A DNA stretch of 14,391 nt from Deltaproteobacteria bacterium (lineage in GTDB: Bacteria; Desulfobacterota; Desulfarculia; Desulfarculales; Desulfarculaceae). A program made the position numbers and the translations under genes. The stretch covers positions 1 through 14,391 of the forward strand of contig JAHLLK010000103.1 in the NCBI GenBank assembly GCA_020444165.1, read 5' to 3'. Below, in pieces: positions 1 through 6,194 of this stretch. The notes beneath the pieces were generated by a model that did no database searches, was not told the DNA's origin, and worked only from the letters and a program-made list of their open reading frames with translations. How positions within the stretch are numbered: position 1 is the stretch's first letter; every line of letters begins with the position of its first letter.

Positions 1-65
1 GACCCCGATCCCTTGCAGCCTACCTTCGGGAGCGCGCGAGCTAGGTCTGAATGACCGCCTCGCCC

Positions 66-127
66 GACCCGCTACGCCAGCCGCGGCGACGCGGCCGACC
101 CGCTAAGCCAGCCGCGGCGACGCGGCA
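66..127. repeat. 31-bp tandem repeat, two units
   Basis: Two adjacent 31-bp units (66-96 and 97-127) differ at only two positions. Both begin GACCCGCTA and contain the GC-rich core CCAGCCGCGGCGACGCGG. The stretch lies just upstream of the heparinase-fold gene and looks non-coding. GACCCGCTA recurs at 14337, in the repeat block at the other end of the window. Nothing shows whether it is mobile or regulatory. Confidence 0.85.
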
Positions 128-159
128 GCGGCACGCTGCATGTGATATGCTTGGGCCCC

Positions 160-2025
160 ATGGCGATACTAAGCGGCGGCAAAATCTGGCAAAAGCTGGC
201 CCGGGGGCGGGTGGCCGGCCAGGTGGCCCGGGATCTGGCCGGGCCGCGGGCGCGGGAGGAGCTTCTGGCCCAGGCGGGGCATCCGGGCAGTCCGGCGGGC
301 CTGGCCCGGCGGGTGCAGGATGACCTGGCCCGGTTTCTGCCGCTGGCCGGGCGCGGGGCGGTGGGGAGTTTCGGTGAGTTTTTCGATGCTTCCGCCCTGA
401 TGCAGGCCGTGCGCGGCGAGGCGGTGCTGCGCTGCCCCCAGCCGGGGCCGGAGGGCCCCCTGCCGGCCAGCCGCATCCGGCTGACCCCCGAGGAGGAGCA
501 CGGGCTGTGGCCCTGGACCGGGGGCCAGCGGACGACCCGGCTGGCCCGGGCCGCGCTGTTGACCGGCGACCAGGATCTGGTGGACGCCCTGGAGCGCTCT
601 TTCCGGGACTTCTGCCTGGCCAACCCGCCCTTGTCGGGCCCGGGCTGGCTCCGGCTCCAGGTGGTGGCCGCCCGGGTGGTGAACTGGCTTTTGGCCCTGG
701 CCTTGTGGGGGGATCTCGGGCGCTTGGAGCCCGAGGTGGTGGCCGACGTGCTGGGGCATTTGAACGTGGCGGGCATGCTCCTGGAGCAGCGGCTGATGGA
801 GCGGGCCGCCCAGCCGAGCCTGGAGTTGGTGCTGCCGGCCACGGCGCTGATGTTCGCGGGGCATTGCCTGCCTTTCCTGCCCCGGGCCGGGGAGTGGCTG
901 GCCGCGGGCAGCCGCAGCCTGGGGCCATCCCTGGCCGCTTGGAAACAGCCCGGCCGGCCGCTGGCCACGGCTGCGCTGGCGGCCATCAGCCAGTCCGCGG
1001 GCCTGGCCCAGTGGCTGGCCATGAAGGGCAATATCGCGGTGCCCGGGCTCACGGGCGGGCTCCTGGCGCCTTTGGCTTTCTGCCGCCTGGCCGCGCCTCC
1101 CTGGGGCGCGGGCCTGGGCTGGGGTTATACCCCCCTGACATCCCTGTTCAATCTGGACCCCCGCAGGGGCGATCCCTGGAGCGTGGCGGCCAATTTGGGC
1201 GCCCTGTTGACCGATCAGGCCGAGTTCCGGGCGGGCCGCCGGCTGGAGGAGGAGCTGTTCTGGCTCTTCGGCGGCATGGCGGCGGACAAGCTCCGGCTTT
1301 TGGCCGGGGGGCGGCCGCCCCAGGCCGGGGACCAGCCCGGCCCGGGTCTGACGGTTTTGGCCGGCAGCGCGGCGGGCCGGAGCGCCAGCGTGTGGATCGC
1401 CACCGGCGGGCGGCAGGCGGCCGGGCCGGGGGCTTGGCCGGCGCGCTCGTTGGCCCTGGGCCTGTGCCTGGAGGGCCGGCCGGTGCTGGTGCCGCCGGGT
1501 CCGGCGGGCGGCGGGCCCCTGGGGCCGCATCTGCGGGCGCGGGCGGCCATGAACGCGGCCCGGTTGGACGGGGTGGAGCCGGTGGGCGGCCGGGTGAGCC
1601 TGGAGACCTTGGAGCTATCGCCCCGGCATCAGTTCTTGTCGGCGGTGTACGACGGCTACCGCCATCTGGCTGACCCGGTGACCTTGCGGCGGCGGGTGTA
1701 TCTGGACCTGGAGCGCGGCCACTTGGGCGTGGTGGACCAGTTGCAGTGCGAGGGGGAGCACGTCCTGGAGGTGTTTTTCCATTTGCCGCCGGCCAGCGAG
1801 GTGCGAGCCGGGGAGCACGGCGTGTTGATCATCGAGGGGGAGTTCGGCCGGGTGTTTTTGAAGCAGGAGACCGAGGCCGAGACCACCTTGGTGGCGGGGG
1901 TGAGCAATCCGCCCCTGGGCTGGCTGGCCGTGGATCCCGGCCGGGTGGTGGCCGCCCCAGTGATCCGTCAGCGGGCGCGCACGGTGGGCAACGCCCGTTT
2001 CAGCACCATGCTGGCCTGGGGCTGA
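160..2025 (+). CDS. Heparinase II/III-fold family protein, probably catalytically degenerate
   Basis: About 621 residues. The N-terminal half (about 110-390) is helical, like the alpha/alpha toroid of heparinase II/III-type polysaccharide lyases, and carries WPWTGGQRTTRLARAALLTGD near 117-137. The C-terminal half (about 400-600) matches the family's beta-sandwich domain: YDGYRHLADPV, then LRRRVYLD, VVDQL, and EVFFHLPP near 537-544. Active members cleave acidic polysaccharides in the periplasm. Here the positions where I expect the catalytic Asn-His, Tyr and the His of HNT look substituted (SLEL near 220-223, MNAA near 464-467). No signal peptide is visible at the chosen start. ATG 160 is preferred over an in-frame GTG at 142; neither has a clear ribosome binding site. 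The gene stands alone, with no glycosyltransferase or transporter beside it. The fold is fairly sure; the enzymatic role is doubtful. Confidence 0.8.
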   Translation: MAILSGGKIWQKLARGRVAGQVARDLAGPRAREELLAQAGHPGSPAGLARRVQDDLARFLPLAGRGAVGSFGEFFDASALMQAVRGEAVLRCPQPGPEGPLPASRIRLTPEEEHGLWPWTGGQRTTRLARAALLTGDQDLVDALERSFRDFCLANPPLSGPGWLRLQVVAARVVNWLLALALWGDLGRLEPEVVADVLGHLNVAGMLLEQRLMERAAQPSLELVLPATALMFAGHCLPFLPRAGEWLAAGSRSLGPSLAAWKQPGRPLATAALAAISQSAGLAQWLAMKGNIAVPGLTGGLLAPLAFCRLAAPPWGAGLGWGYTPLTSLFNLDPRRGDPWSVAANLGALLTDQAEFRAGRRLEEELFWLFGGMAADKLRLLAGGRPPQAGDQPGPGLTVLAGSAAGRSASVWIATGGRQAAGPGAWPARSLALGLCLEGRPVLVPPGPAGGGPLGPHLRARAAMNAARLDGVEPVGGRVSLETLELSPRHQFLSAVYDGYRHLADPVTLRRRVYLDLERGHLGVVDQLQCEGEHVLEVFFHLPPASEVRAGEHGVLIIEGEFGRVFLKQETEAETTLVAGVSNPPLGWLAVDPGRVVAAPVIRQRARTVGNARFSTMLAWG

Positions 2026-2053
2026 CCCGGCCGCCCCTGGCAAATAAAAAAGC

Positions 2054-2095
2054 TTGTTCCCTTGCGAAACCTTCCTTTAATCTTACTCGTATAGT
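2054..2095 (+). promoter_or_regulatory. Candidate promoter of the DsrE-like operon
   Basis: The 135-base gap before the DsrE-like operon turns abruptly AT-rich at 2041-2110. It contains TATAGT (2090-2095, five of six matches to a -10 box) without a good -35. A weaker alternative is TTGTTC (2054-2059) with TAATCT (2078-2083), spaced 18. The operon's ribosome binding site AAAGGAG lies at 2145-2151. Confidence 0.3.
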
Positions 2096-2160
2096 TGGTA
2101 TTCAGTTTTGGGAAGCCTAACCGGCGCCGCCATCGGCCCCGGGGAAAGGAGTGATTCAAC

Positions 2161-2466
2161 GTGTCCAAAGACTTAGGCATCCTGGTTTCCTCCGACCGGA
2201 ACCTGGAGCATCTGATCGGCATCTGCCAAGCGGCCCGGCGGGCCGGCAAGGAGGTGACCATTTTCCTGTCCGCGCGGGGCGTGCTTCTGAGCAAGGATCC
2301 GCGGTTCCAGGAGATGGAGGCCTGCCCCGACATCAGCCTGTGCAACGTGGGCTTTGAACACTTCGAGATGACCAAGCCGGTGTATGTGGTGCAGGAGAAG
2401 AACTTCGCCACCCAGATGCGCCACGCCATCATGATCGAGGATTGCCAGCGCTACATCGTGCTGTAA
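2161..2466 (+). CDS. DsrE/TusD-like sulfur-relay family protein
   Basis: 101 residues with a GTG start, fixed by AAAGGAG nine bases upstream. The layout is that of DsrE-like folds: strand LGILVSS at 5-11, helix, strand EVTIFLS at 31-37, then SLCNVGF near 59-65. C61 falls where TusD/DsrE proteins carry their sulfur-accepting cysteine, which I recall in an LCVAAA-type context. C22, C55 and C95 are also present. DsrE-type proteins bind or carry persulfide sulfur between cytoplasmic partners in sulfur oxidation, tRNA thiolation or sulfite-reductase-linked metabolism. It is the first gene of a tight three-gene operon (gaps of 13 and 24 bases), as with the dsrE-dsrF-dsrH and tusDCB clusters. No dsrAB, dsrC or tRNA-thiolation gene is visible nearby, so the exact partner is unknown. 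Confidence 0.75.
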   Translation: MSKDLGILVSSDRNLEHLIGICQAARRAGKEVTIFLSARGVLLSKDPRFQEMEACPDISLCNVGFEHFEMTKPVYVVQEKNFATQMRHAIMIEDCQRYIVL

Positions 2467-2479
2467 GGGGAAGGCCGAC

Positions 2480-2797
2480 ATGGAAACCAAGCGAGTAGCC
2501 TTTTTGATCGAGAAATCGGATGATTGCTGGGAAGGAGTGCGCTCCACCCTGGGCCTGTTGGTGGAGAACTTCTGGGCCGCGGCCTTCATCATCGACTGCC
2601 CGGTGGAGCTGCCGGCGAGCAAATCCGAGGAAGAGTTCCAGGAGAACCTGGAGATGCTGGTGGAGGACCTGGAAGGCGAGGTCTACAGCAACGTGCAGGC
2701 CAACGTGGACCGGTTCGAGTACCTGGAGTACATGTCCCTGGAGGACATGGCGGCCAAAATCAAGGAATACGAACTGGTAGTTCCATTTGGGGGCTAG
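2480..2797 (+). CDS. DsrF/TusC-like small protein of the DsrE operon
   Basis: 105 residues; ATG with an AGGGGAAGG purine tract just upstream. It begins with strand RVAFLIEKSDD (5-15), followed by a helix at the W17/E18/G19 region and strand AAAFIIDCPVEL (33-44), an alternating pattern compatible with a DsrE/DsrF fold. The second half is very acidic and helical (about 47-98). Cysteines are C16 and C40. Position in the operon (after a DsrE-like gene, before a DsrH-like one) suggests the TusC/DsrF slot of a heteromeric sulfur-relay complex. Sequence support alone is weak. It could be a divergent lineage-specific subunit with another role. Confidence 0.5.
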   Translation: METKRVAFLIEKSDDCWEGVRSTLGLLVENFWAAAFIIDCPVELPASKSEEEFQENLEMLVEDLEGEVYSNVQANVDRFEYLEYMSLEDMAAKIKEYELVVPFGG

Positions 2798-2821
2798 CCC
2801 ACGTTGACGGGAGAAGCTAAC

Positions 2822-2992
2822 ATGAAGCAGTTGCAGATCTTCAAGACCGCGCCGGCCCCCCACACCCAGTTCCTGTCCGAGAAGCTGGGCGAGGGCAAGG
2901 AGGTCACCAAGTTCGAGCTGTTCGCCAACCCGGATTACGATGAGTTGGTAAAGCAGATATTCGAGCACGAAGACATCATCAGCTGGTGGTAG
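2822..2992 (+). CDS. 56-aa DsrH/TusB-like small protein
   Basis: 56 residues; ATG 2822 has GGGAGA eight bases upstream. A TTG start at 2804 would add six residues but lacks such a site. The C-terminus DYDELVKQIFEHEDIISWW resembles in pattern the end of TusB/DsrH proteins: an acidic residue-Tyr, a helix, then a terminal Trp after a short strand. TusB/DsrH is usually about 95 aa, so this would be a trimmed version. It contains no cysteine, so it could not accept sulfur itself. Third gene of the operon, 24 bases after the previous stop and followed by the terminator at 3043. The homology to DsrH is an inference from a short segment plus gene order. Confidence 0.6.
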   Translation: MKQLQIFKTAPAPHTQFLSEKLGEGKEVTKFELFANPDYDELVKQIFEHEDIISWW

Positions 2993-3042
2993 GCCGGGCT
3001 TTCGCCCGCCCGACCGCCGACTAGTTCAACGAGGCACTATCC

Positions 3043-3077
3043 CCCCGGGGCCCAGCTGCGCCCCGGGGCGGTTTTTT
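3043..3077 (+). terminator. Intrinsic terminator of the DsrE-like operon
   Basis: A perfect 9-bp stem (CCCCGGGGC at 3043-3051 with GCCCCGGGG at 3060-3068) and an 8-base loop are followed by CGG and six T residues (3072-3077). It lies 50 bases after the last operon gene and before engB, so engB is probably transcribed separately. A second short hairpin (CCCGGC at 3079-3084 with GCCGGG at 3091-3096) follows just before the engB start. Confidence 0.9.
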
Positions 3078-3111
3078 CCCCGGCTTACCGGCCGGGCTTT
3101 GAGCGGGCGGC

Positions 3112-3738
3112 ATGGAATTTGTTTTAAAAAGCGCCGAGTTCCTCACCAGCGCCGGCAGCCCCAAGGGCTATCCGCCGCCCGGCCCGCCCGAGGTGGCCTT
3201 TGCCGGCCGCTCCAACGTGGGCAAGTCATCCCTGATCAACTGCCTGGTGGGCCAGAAGAAACTGGTGCGGGTGTCGTCCCGGCCGGGGCGCACCCAGTTG
3301 ATCAATTTCTTCGCCTTGAACGGCGGGGAGCTGTGCCTGGTGGATTTGCCGGGTTACGGCTTTGCCAAGGTGCCGCCGGCCGTAAAGGCCTCGTGGCGGC
3401 GCATGGTGGAGAGCTATCTGGACGGGCGGGAGACGCTCCGGGCGGTGGTGGTGATCCTGGATGTGCGGCGGGAGCCCAATAACGAGGACCTGATGCTCCT
3501 GAACTACTTGAACTCCCTCGGGGTGCCGGCCATTGTGGCCTTGACCAAGTCCGACAAGCTCTCCAACAACCAGCTCGCCGCCCGGCGGCGGGTGCTGGGG
3601 CCCCTTTTGGCCGCCTATGACGCGCGGCCGGTGGTGTGCTCGGCCACGACCCGCCTGGGCCGGGACGAGTTGTGGAGGCGTGTCCTGGCCGCGGCGGCCG
3701 CGGGGGCGCCGGAGCACGACGCGCCGCCCCCGGCCTGA
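3112..3738 (+). CDS. engB: EngB/YsxC/YihA ribosome-biogenesis GTPase
   Basis: 208 residues, normal length for EngB. The motifs stand in order: G1 GRSNVGKSS (32-40), G2 threonine T61 in RPGRTQLINFF (58-67), G3 DLPG (78-81) followed by YGFAKV, G4 TKSD (145-148) and G5 SATT (177-180). EngB proteins are essential cytoplasmic TrmE-Era-family GTPases that assist late assembly of the large ribosomal subunit. ATG 3112 starts the conserved N-terminus; only a weak GAGCGGG tract precedes it. The tail after residue 195 is Ala/Pro-rich and probably disordered. It is bounded upstream by a strong terminator and converges with the FmdB-like gene downstream, so it appears to be its own transcription unit. Confidence 0.95.
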   Translation: MEFVLKSAEFLTSAGSPKGYPPPGPPEVAFAGRSNVGKSSLINCLVGQKKLVRVSSRPGRTQLINFFALNGGELCLVDLPGYGFAKVPPAVKASWRRMVESYLDGRETLRAVVVILDVRREPNNEDLMLLNYLNSLGVPAIVALTKSDKLSNNQLAARRRVLGPLLAAYDARPVVCSATTRLGRDELWRRVLAAAAAGAPEHDAPPPA

Positions 3739-3779
3739 GCCAGGGGCGGGCGGGCAAAGCGGAAAGATTTTGCAGAACG

Positions 3780-3798
3780 GGCGGCGTCACGCGCCGCC
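3780..3798. terminator. Hairpin between convergent genes
   Basis: GGCGGCG (3780-3786) and CGCCGCC (3792-3798) form a 7-bp stem with a 5-base loop in the 74-base gap between the convergent engB and FmdB-like genes. No good T-tract follows on either strand, so it is at best a weak bidirectional transcript end. Confidence 0.35.
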
Positions 3799-3812
3799 TG
3801 GTTCTAGCCCGC

Positions 3813-4019
3813 TCAGGAGAAGCCGCCGCTGCCGCAGGAGCTGCTGGACAGGGCCGAGCCGATGCCGGCCGGTTCCCCGCCGCTGGTGGAGAATCCCGAC
3901 ATCTGCTTTTCGACCCGGGGCGAGCCGCATTTGGTGCAGCAGACTTCTTCCGCCTGGGAAAGCACCAGTTTCTCAAAGAACTGCCCGCACTCGGGGCACT
4001 TGAATTCGTAAATCGGCAT
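3813..4019 (-). CDS. FmdB-family zinc-ribbon protein (CxxC_CxxC_SSSS type)
   Basis: 68 residues starting MPIYEFKCPECG, the hallmark start of the FmdB putative regulatory family. Zinc-binding pairs are C8/C11 and C28/C31. The Ser-rich end SSSSCGSGGFS is the feature the CxxC_CxxC_SSSS family is named after. An in-frame upstream extension to 4103 exists, but the purine-rich GAAGAGG just before 4019 and the conserved first residues fix the start here. The family is named from a formamidase-operon regulator. Its molecular role is not established, and it is typically found as a small cytoplasmic protein in anaerobes. Transcription is leftward, converging with engB, with a candidate promoter at 4259-4286 and a long hairpin-rich leader. 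Confidence 0.9.
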   Translation of the reverse strand: MPIYEFKCPECGQFFEKLVLSQAEEVCCTKCGSPRVEKQMSGFSTSGGEPAGIGSALSSSSCGSGGFS

Positions 4020-4252
4020 GTCCGCCTCTTCAGATTCGAGAGTGATGCACGGTGCGCCGTGCATTATGGATTCCCGGCAAAAAGTGTTTTTGCCAAGAAG
4101 CACAAATCACTCGCCTTTTGGGCTCGTGATTGGGCGGGTCTCCCTGACCCGCCGAGGCCTGGGGGCAGGCGCGCGCCCGCCACCCACCCAGCTGATGGTT
4201 AGCAAGGCATTTGCCACTTCCCAACCATCCGCCGGCCTCACATCGGAATTTA
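4020..4252 (-). other. Hairpin-rich 5' leader of the FmdB-like gene
   Basis: This gene-free stretch would be the 5' untranslated region if the promoter at 4259-4286 is used. It holds three perfect inverted repeats: GGCGGGTC/GACCCGCC (4133-4140 and 4146-4153), GGCAAAAA/TTTTTGCC (4076-4083 and 4087-4094) and ATGCACGG/CCGTGCAT with a 4-base loop (4045-4052 and 4057-4064). The last ends about 25 bases before the start codon. None matches a riboswitch class I recognise. An attenuator or RNA-stability role is possible. Confidence 0.45.
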
Positions 4253-4258
4253 CCATTT

Positions 4259-4286
4259 AGAATAAGCCGCCCCCCGGTCTTGTCAA
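4259..4286 (-). promoter_or_regulatory. Candidate sigma-70 promoter reading toward the FmdB-like gene
   Basis: Read on the minus strand, a perfect TTGACA (4286-4281) is followed after 16 bases by TATTCT (4264-4259), four of six matches to the -10 consensus. Transcription would begin near 4252 and run toward the FmdB-like gene. The spacer is inside an 8-bp inverted repeat (GCCGCCCC 4266-4273, GGGGCGGC 4287-4294), which could affect the promoter. Bases 4295-4405 upstream of the next plus-strand gene hold only a weak TTGACC at 4331. Confidence 0.5.
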
Positions 4287-4405
4287 GGGGCGGCGGGCGG
4301 CAAAGCTCTCCCCGCAACCGGCCATTGCCCTTGACCAGGCGCTTGGCCTATTATTTGCTGAGGGGGCGGGAGCGGGTTCTTACAGCAAGGTAACGGGAGG
4401 GGCGC

Positions 4406-4837
4406 ATGGGCCGAAAAGCGTGTCTGGTTTGGTGGTTGGCTGTGGTGCTGCTCTTGACCGCGGCCGAGATGGCCCGGGCCGGCAGCATGGTGGAGGCCAC
4501 CTGCGCCAACTGCGGCTATCACCAGGGCATGGGCCTGTTCGGCGGCAAGGCTGATTTCGAGACCCACTGCGATTTCCCGGTGTACTGCGTGGACTGCAAG
4601 CAACTCGAGGTGGTGAACCTCTACGCCGAGCGCACGGTGTGCCAGGCCTGCCCGAACAGCCGGGCCGTGCCCTACGACGATCCCAGTCTGCTGGGCAAGA
4701 AGGGCGCCAAGGTCATCACCTCGTGGAACACCCAGAAGCGGCTGGGCCGGAGTCTGGTGCTCACCGACGGCGACTACCTCTGCCCCAACTGCGGCAAGTT
4801 CACCCTGCATTTCCAGCAAGTGGGCTTGTACGACTGA
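4406..4837 (+). CDS. Exported cysteine-rich zinc-ribbon-like protein, function unknown
   Basis: 143 residues. ATG 4406 follows a strong GGGAGGGG tract. The N-terminus is a signal peptide: RK at 3-4, hydrophobic core at 6-20, and a likely cleavage after AEMARA near residue 26. The mature part has nine cysteines: CANC (33-36), C55, CVDC (61-64), CQAC (79-82) and CPNC (126-129). The final pair in YLCPNCGKF looks like a classic zinc-ribbon knuckle. None of the pairs is CxxCH, so it is not a c-type cytochrome. An exported protein with several zinc-ribbon-like knuckles suggests metal binding or disulfides in the periplasm. I do not recognise the family. It stands alone, with a 183-base GC-rich gap before the next gene. 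Confidence 0.85.
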   Translation: MGRKACLVWWLAVVLLLTAAEMARAGSMVEATCANCGYHQGMGLFGGKADFETHCDFPVYCVDCKQLEVVNLYAERTVCQACPNSRAVPYDDPSLLGKKGAKVITSWNTQKRLGRSLVLTDGDYLCPNCGKFTLHFQQVGLYD

Positions 4838-4849
4838 ACGGGAGCGGCC

Positions 4850-4876
4850 GGGCGGCGAGGGCGGCGGGGGCGGCGG
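4850..4876 (+). repeat. 9-bp G-rich tandem repeat, three units
   Basis: Three adjacent 9-bp units of the form GGGCGGCGR (4850-4858, 4859-4867, 4868-4876) lie just after the exported Cys-rich gene. The four-or-more G runs could in principle fold as a G-quadruplex in RNA, but this may be simple GC-rich drift. Confidence 0.6.
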
Positions 4877-5020
4877 GACGCAGACCGGGGCCGCGCGCGC
4901 CCGGCAGGGAAAACCATAGAGTTTTCGTTGGAGGCCGCGGCCCGGGCAGGACGCGCCGGGGATCACTCTCAACCGGTGGGGCCATAGTCATCTCCCAACT
5001 GGCCCCAAGGAGATCATTTT

Positions 5021-5965
5021 TTGAATAATGAAGACAAGCGGGTGAGCCCCCAGTTCACCGTGGGGGTGCTGGGGCCCGGCGCGGTGGGCGGGCTCTTGGC
5101 CGCGGTGCTGGGGCAGACCGGCGACCCGGTGATCACCGTGGCCCGGCCGGCCACCGCGGAACTCATCGCCCAGCGGGGCATCAGTCTGGAGAGTGTGCGC
5201 TACGGCGACTTCATCGCCCGGCCCCGGGCAATGGAGCGCCTGGACGCGCCGGTGGACCTGCTCTTCATCACCGTGAAGGCCCCGGACCTGGCCGCCAGCC
5301 TGGAGCGGGTGCCAGCGGACCTGCTGGGCCCCGGGGCGGTGGTGGCGCCCCTCCTGAACGGACTGGAGCACCTGACCCGCCTGCGGGAGCGCTACGGCCC
5401 CCGGGTGGCGGCCGGCTCTATCAGCGCCGAGGCCAAGTACCTGGGGCCGGGACGGGTGGCCCACACCACCCCCTTCGCGCTGATCCGCCTGGCCTCGGAC
5501 AGCGACGTGCCGGCCGCACGGCTGGCCCAGGTCGCGGAGTTTCTGAACCGGGCCGGGCTCAAGACCGAAATCGCCCCCAGCGAGGCCGACGTGGTCTGGG
5601 CCAAGCTGGTGCGCCTGAACGCCCTGGCCTGCCTCACCGCGGCCAGCGGGCTGACCCTGGGCGGGGTCTTGGCCGAGCCGTTCTGGCAGGACCGGCTGGC
5701 CGGGGCGGTGAGCGAGGCGGCGGCGGTGGCCCGGGCCGAGGGCTATGAGGTCTCGACCGAGGAAGTCTTGGTGCAGCTGGCCCAGCTGCCCGCCAGCCTG
5801 GGCACCAGCCTGCAGCGCGACCTGGAGGCCGGCCGCCCCCTGGAGCTGGACGCCATAGCCGGGGCGGTGGTGCGCCGGGGCCAGCGCCACGGCCTGGCCT
5901 GCAAGGTCATCCAGGGGCTCATCCGGGATATCGAGGCGCGGGCGGCCGAGTTCCGCCCGGCCTGA
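5021..5965 (+). CDS. panE: Ketopantoate reductase (PanE/ApbA) family protein
   Basis: 314 residues, normal for PanE. The N-terminal Rossmann domain has VGVLGPGAVGG with G18-x-G20-x-x-G23 for NADP binding, VKA with K86, and LLNGLEH with N113-G114. The C-terminal helical domain has VWAKLVRLNALACLTA, where K195 matches the catalytic lysine, and SLQRDLEAGRPLELD, where E275 matches the substrate-binding glutamate region. PanE reduces 2-dehydropantoate to pantoate with NADPH on the pantothenate/CoA route. The start is TTG at 5021, supported by AAGGAGAT eight bases upstream; the nearby ATG at 5028 is out of frame. No other pan genes are adjacent, so a paralog acting on another 2-oxo acid remains possible. 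Confidence 0.88.
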   Translation: MNNEDKRVSPQFTVGVLGPGAVGGLLAAVLGQTGDPVITVARPATAELIAQRGISLESVRYGDFIARPRAMERLDAPVDLLFITVKAPDLAASLERVPADLLGPGAVVAPLLNGLEHLTRLRERYGPRVAAGSISAEAKYLGPGRVAHTTPFALIRLASDSDVPAARLAQVAEFLNRAGLKTEIAPSEADVVWAKLVRLNALACLTAASGLTLGGVLAEPFWQDRLAGAVSEAAAVARAEGYEVSTEEVLVQLAQLPASLGTSLQRDLEAGRPLELDAIAGAVVRRGQRHGLACKVIQGLIRDIEARAAEFRPA

Positions 5966-6011
5966 GGGGGCTGGGAGTAGATCGGAGAAATGGGGAGAAT
6001 GGGGGAGAAGA

Positions 6012-6102
6012 TGTGGGGGGAAACCCCTTTTTGTGAACAAAAAGAGGGTTGCACCCCAGAAAAGCTATGCTTTTCCGGGGACCCCGCTGGTTTCCCCCCA
6101 CA
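6012..6102. repeat. Compound inverted repeat with two internal hairpins
   Basis: Outer arms TGTGGGGGGAAACC (6012-6025) and GGTTTCCCCCCACA (6089-6102) are perfect 14-bp inverted repeats. Between them are two hairpins: CTTTTTG/CAAAAAG (6027-6033 and 6038-6044, TGAA loop) and GAAAAGC/GCTTTTC (6059-6065 and 6069-6075, TAT loop). The second is extended by CCCC (6054-6057) with GGGG (6077-6080) across one mismatch. The whole could fold as a three-way junction in RNA or a cruciform in DNA. A purine-rich tract precedes it and a pyrimidine-rich tract follows. It lies between panE and the ATPase gene and may terminate panE transcripts or be a dispersed palindromic element. Confidence 0.85.
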
Positions 6103-6122
6103 CCCCCCTTCCCCCAAAAAAC

Positions 6123-6152
6123 TTTATATTTTTCAGCATGTTGAGATATAAC
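6123..6152 (+). promoter_or_regulatory. Candidate promoter of the HerA-like ATPase gene
   Basis: TTTATA (6123-6128, four of six to -35) and TATAAC (6147-6152, five of six to -10) are separated by 18 bases in a locally AT-rich stretch. The start codon lies 43 bases downstream, with GGGGAGAGG at 6183-6191 as ribosome binding site. Confidence 0.5.
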
Positions 6153-6194
6153 CTCCTGGCGTGATTACTCCGACGCACTCCTGGGGAGAGGGCC

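Noticed and set aside
5021..5030. ATG at 5028 as the start of the ketopantoate reductase
   Set aside because: It is out of frame; the TTG at 5021 has a strong, well-spaced ribosome binding site.
4988..6040. Long open frame on the minus strand opposite the ketopantoate reductase
   Set aside because: Its translation is rich in Gly/Gln/Pro/His with no recognisable motif, as expected from the complement of a GC-rich gene, while the plus strand shows clear PanE motifs.
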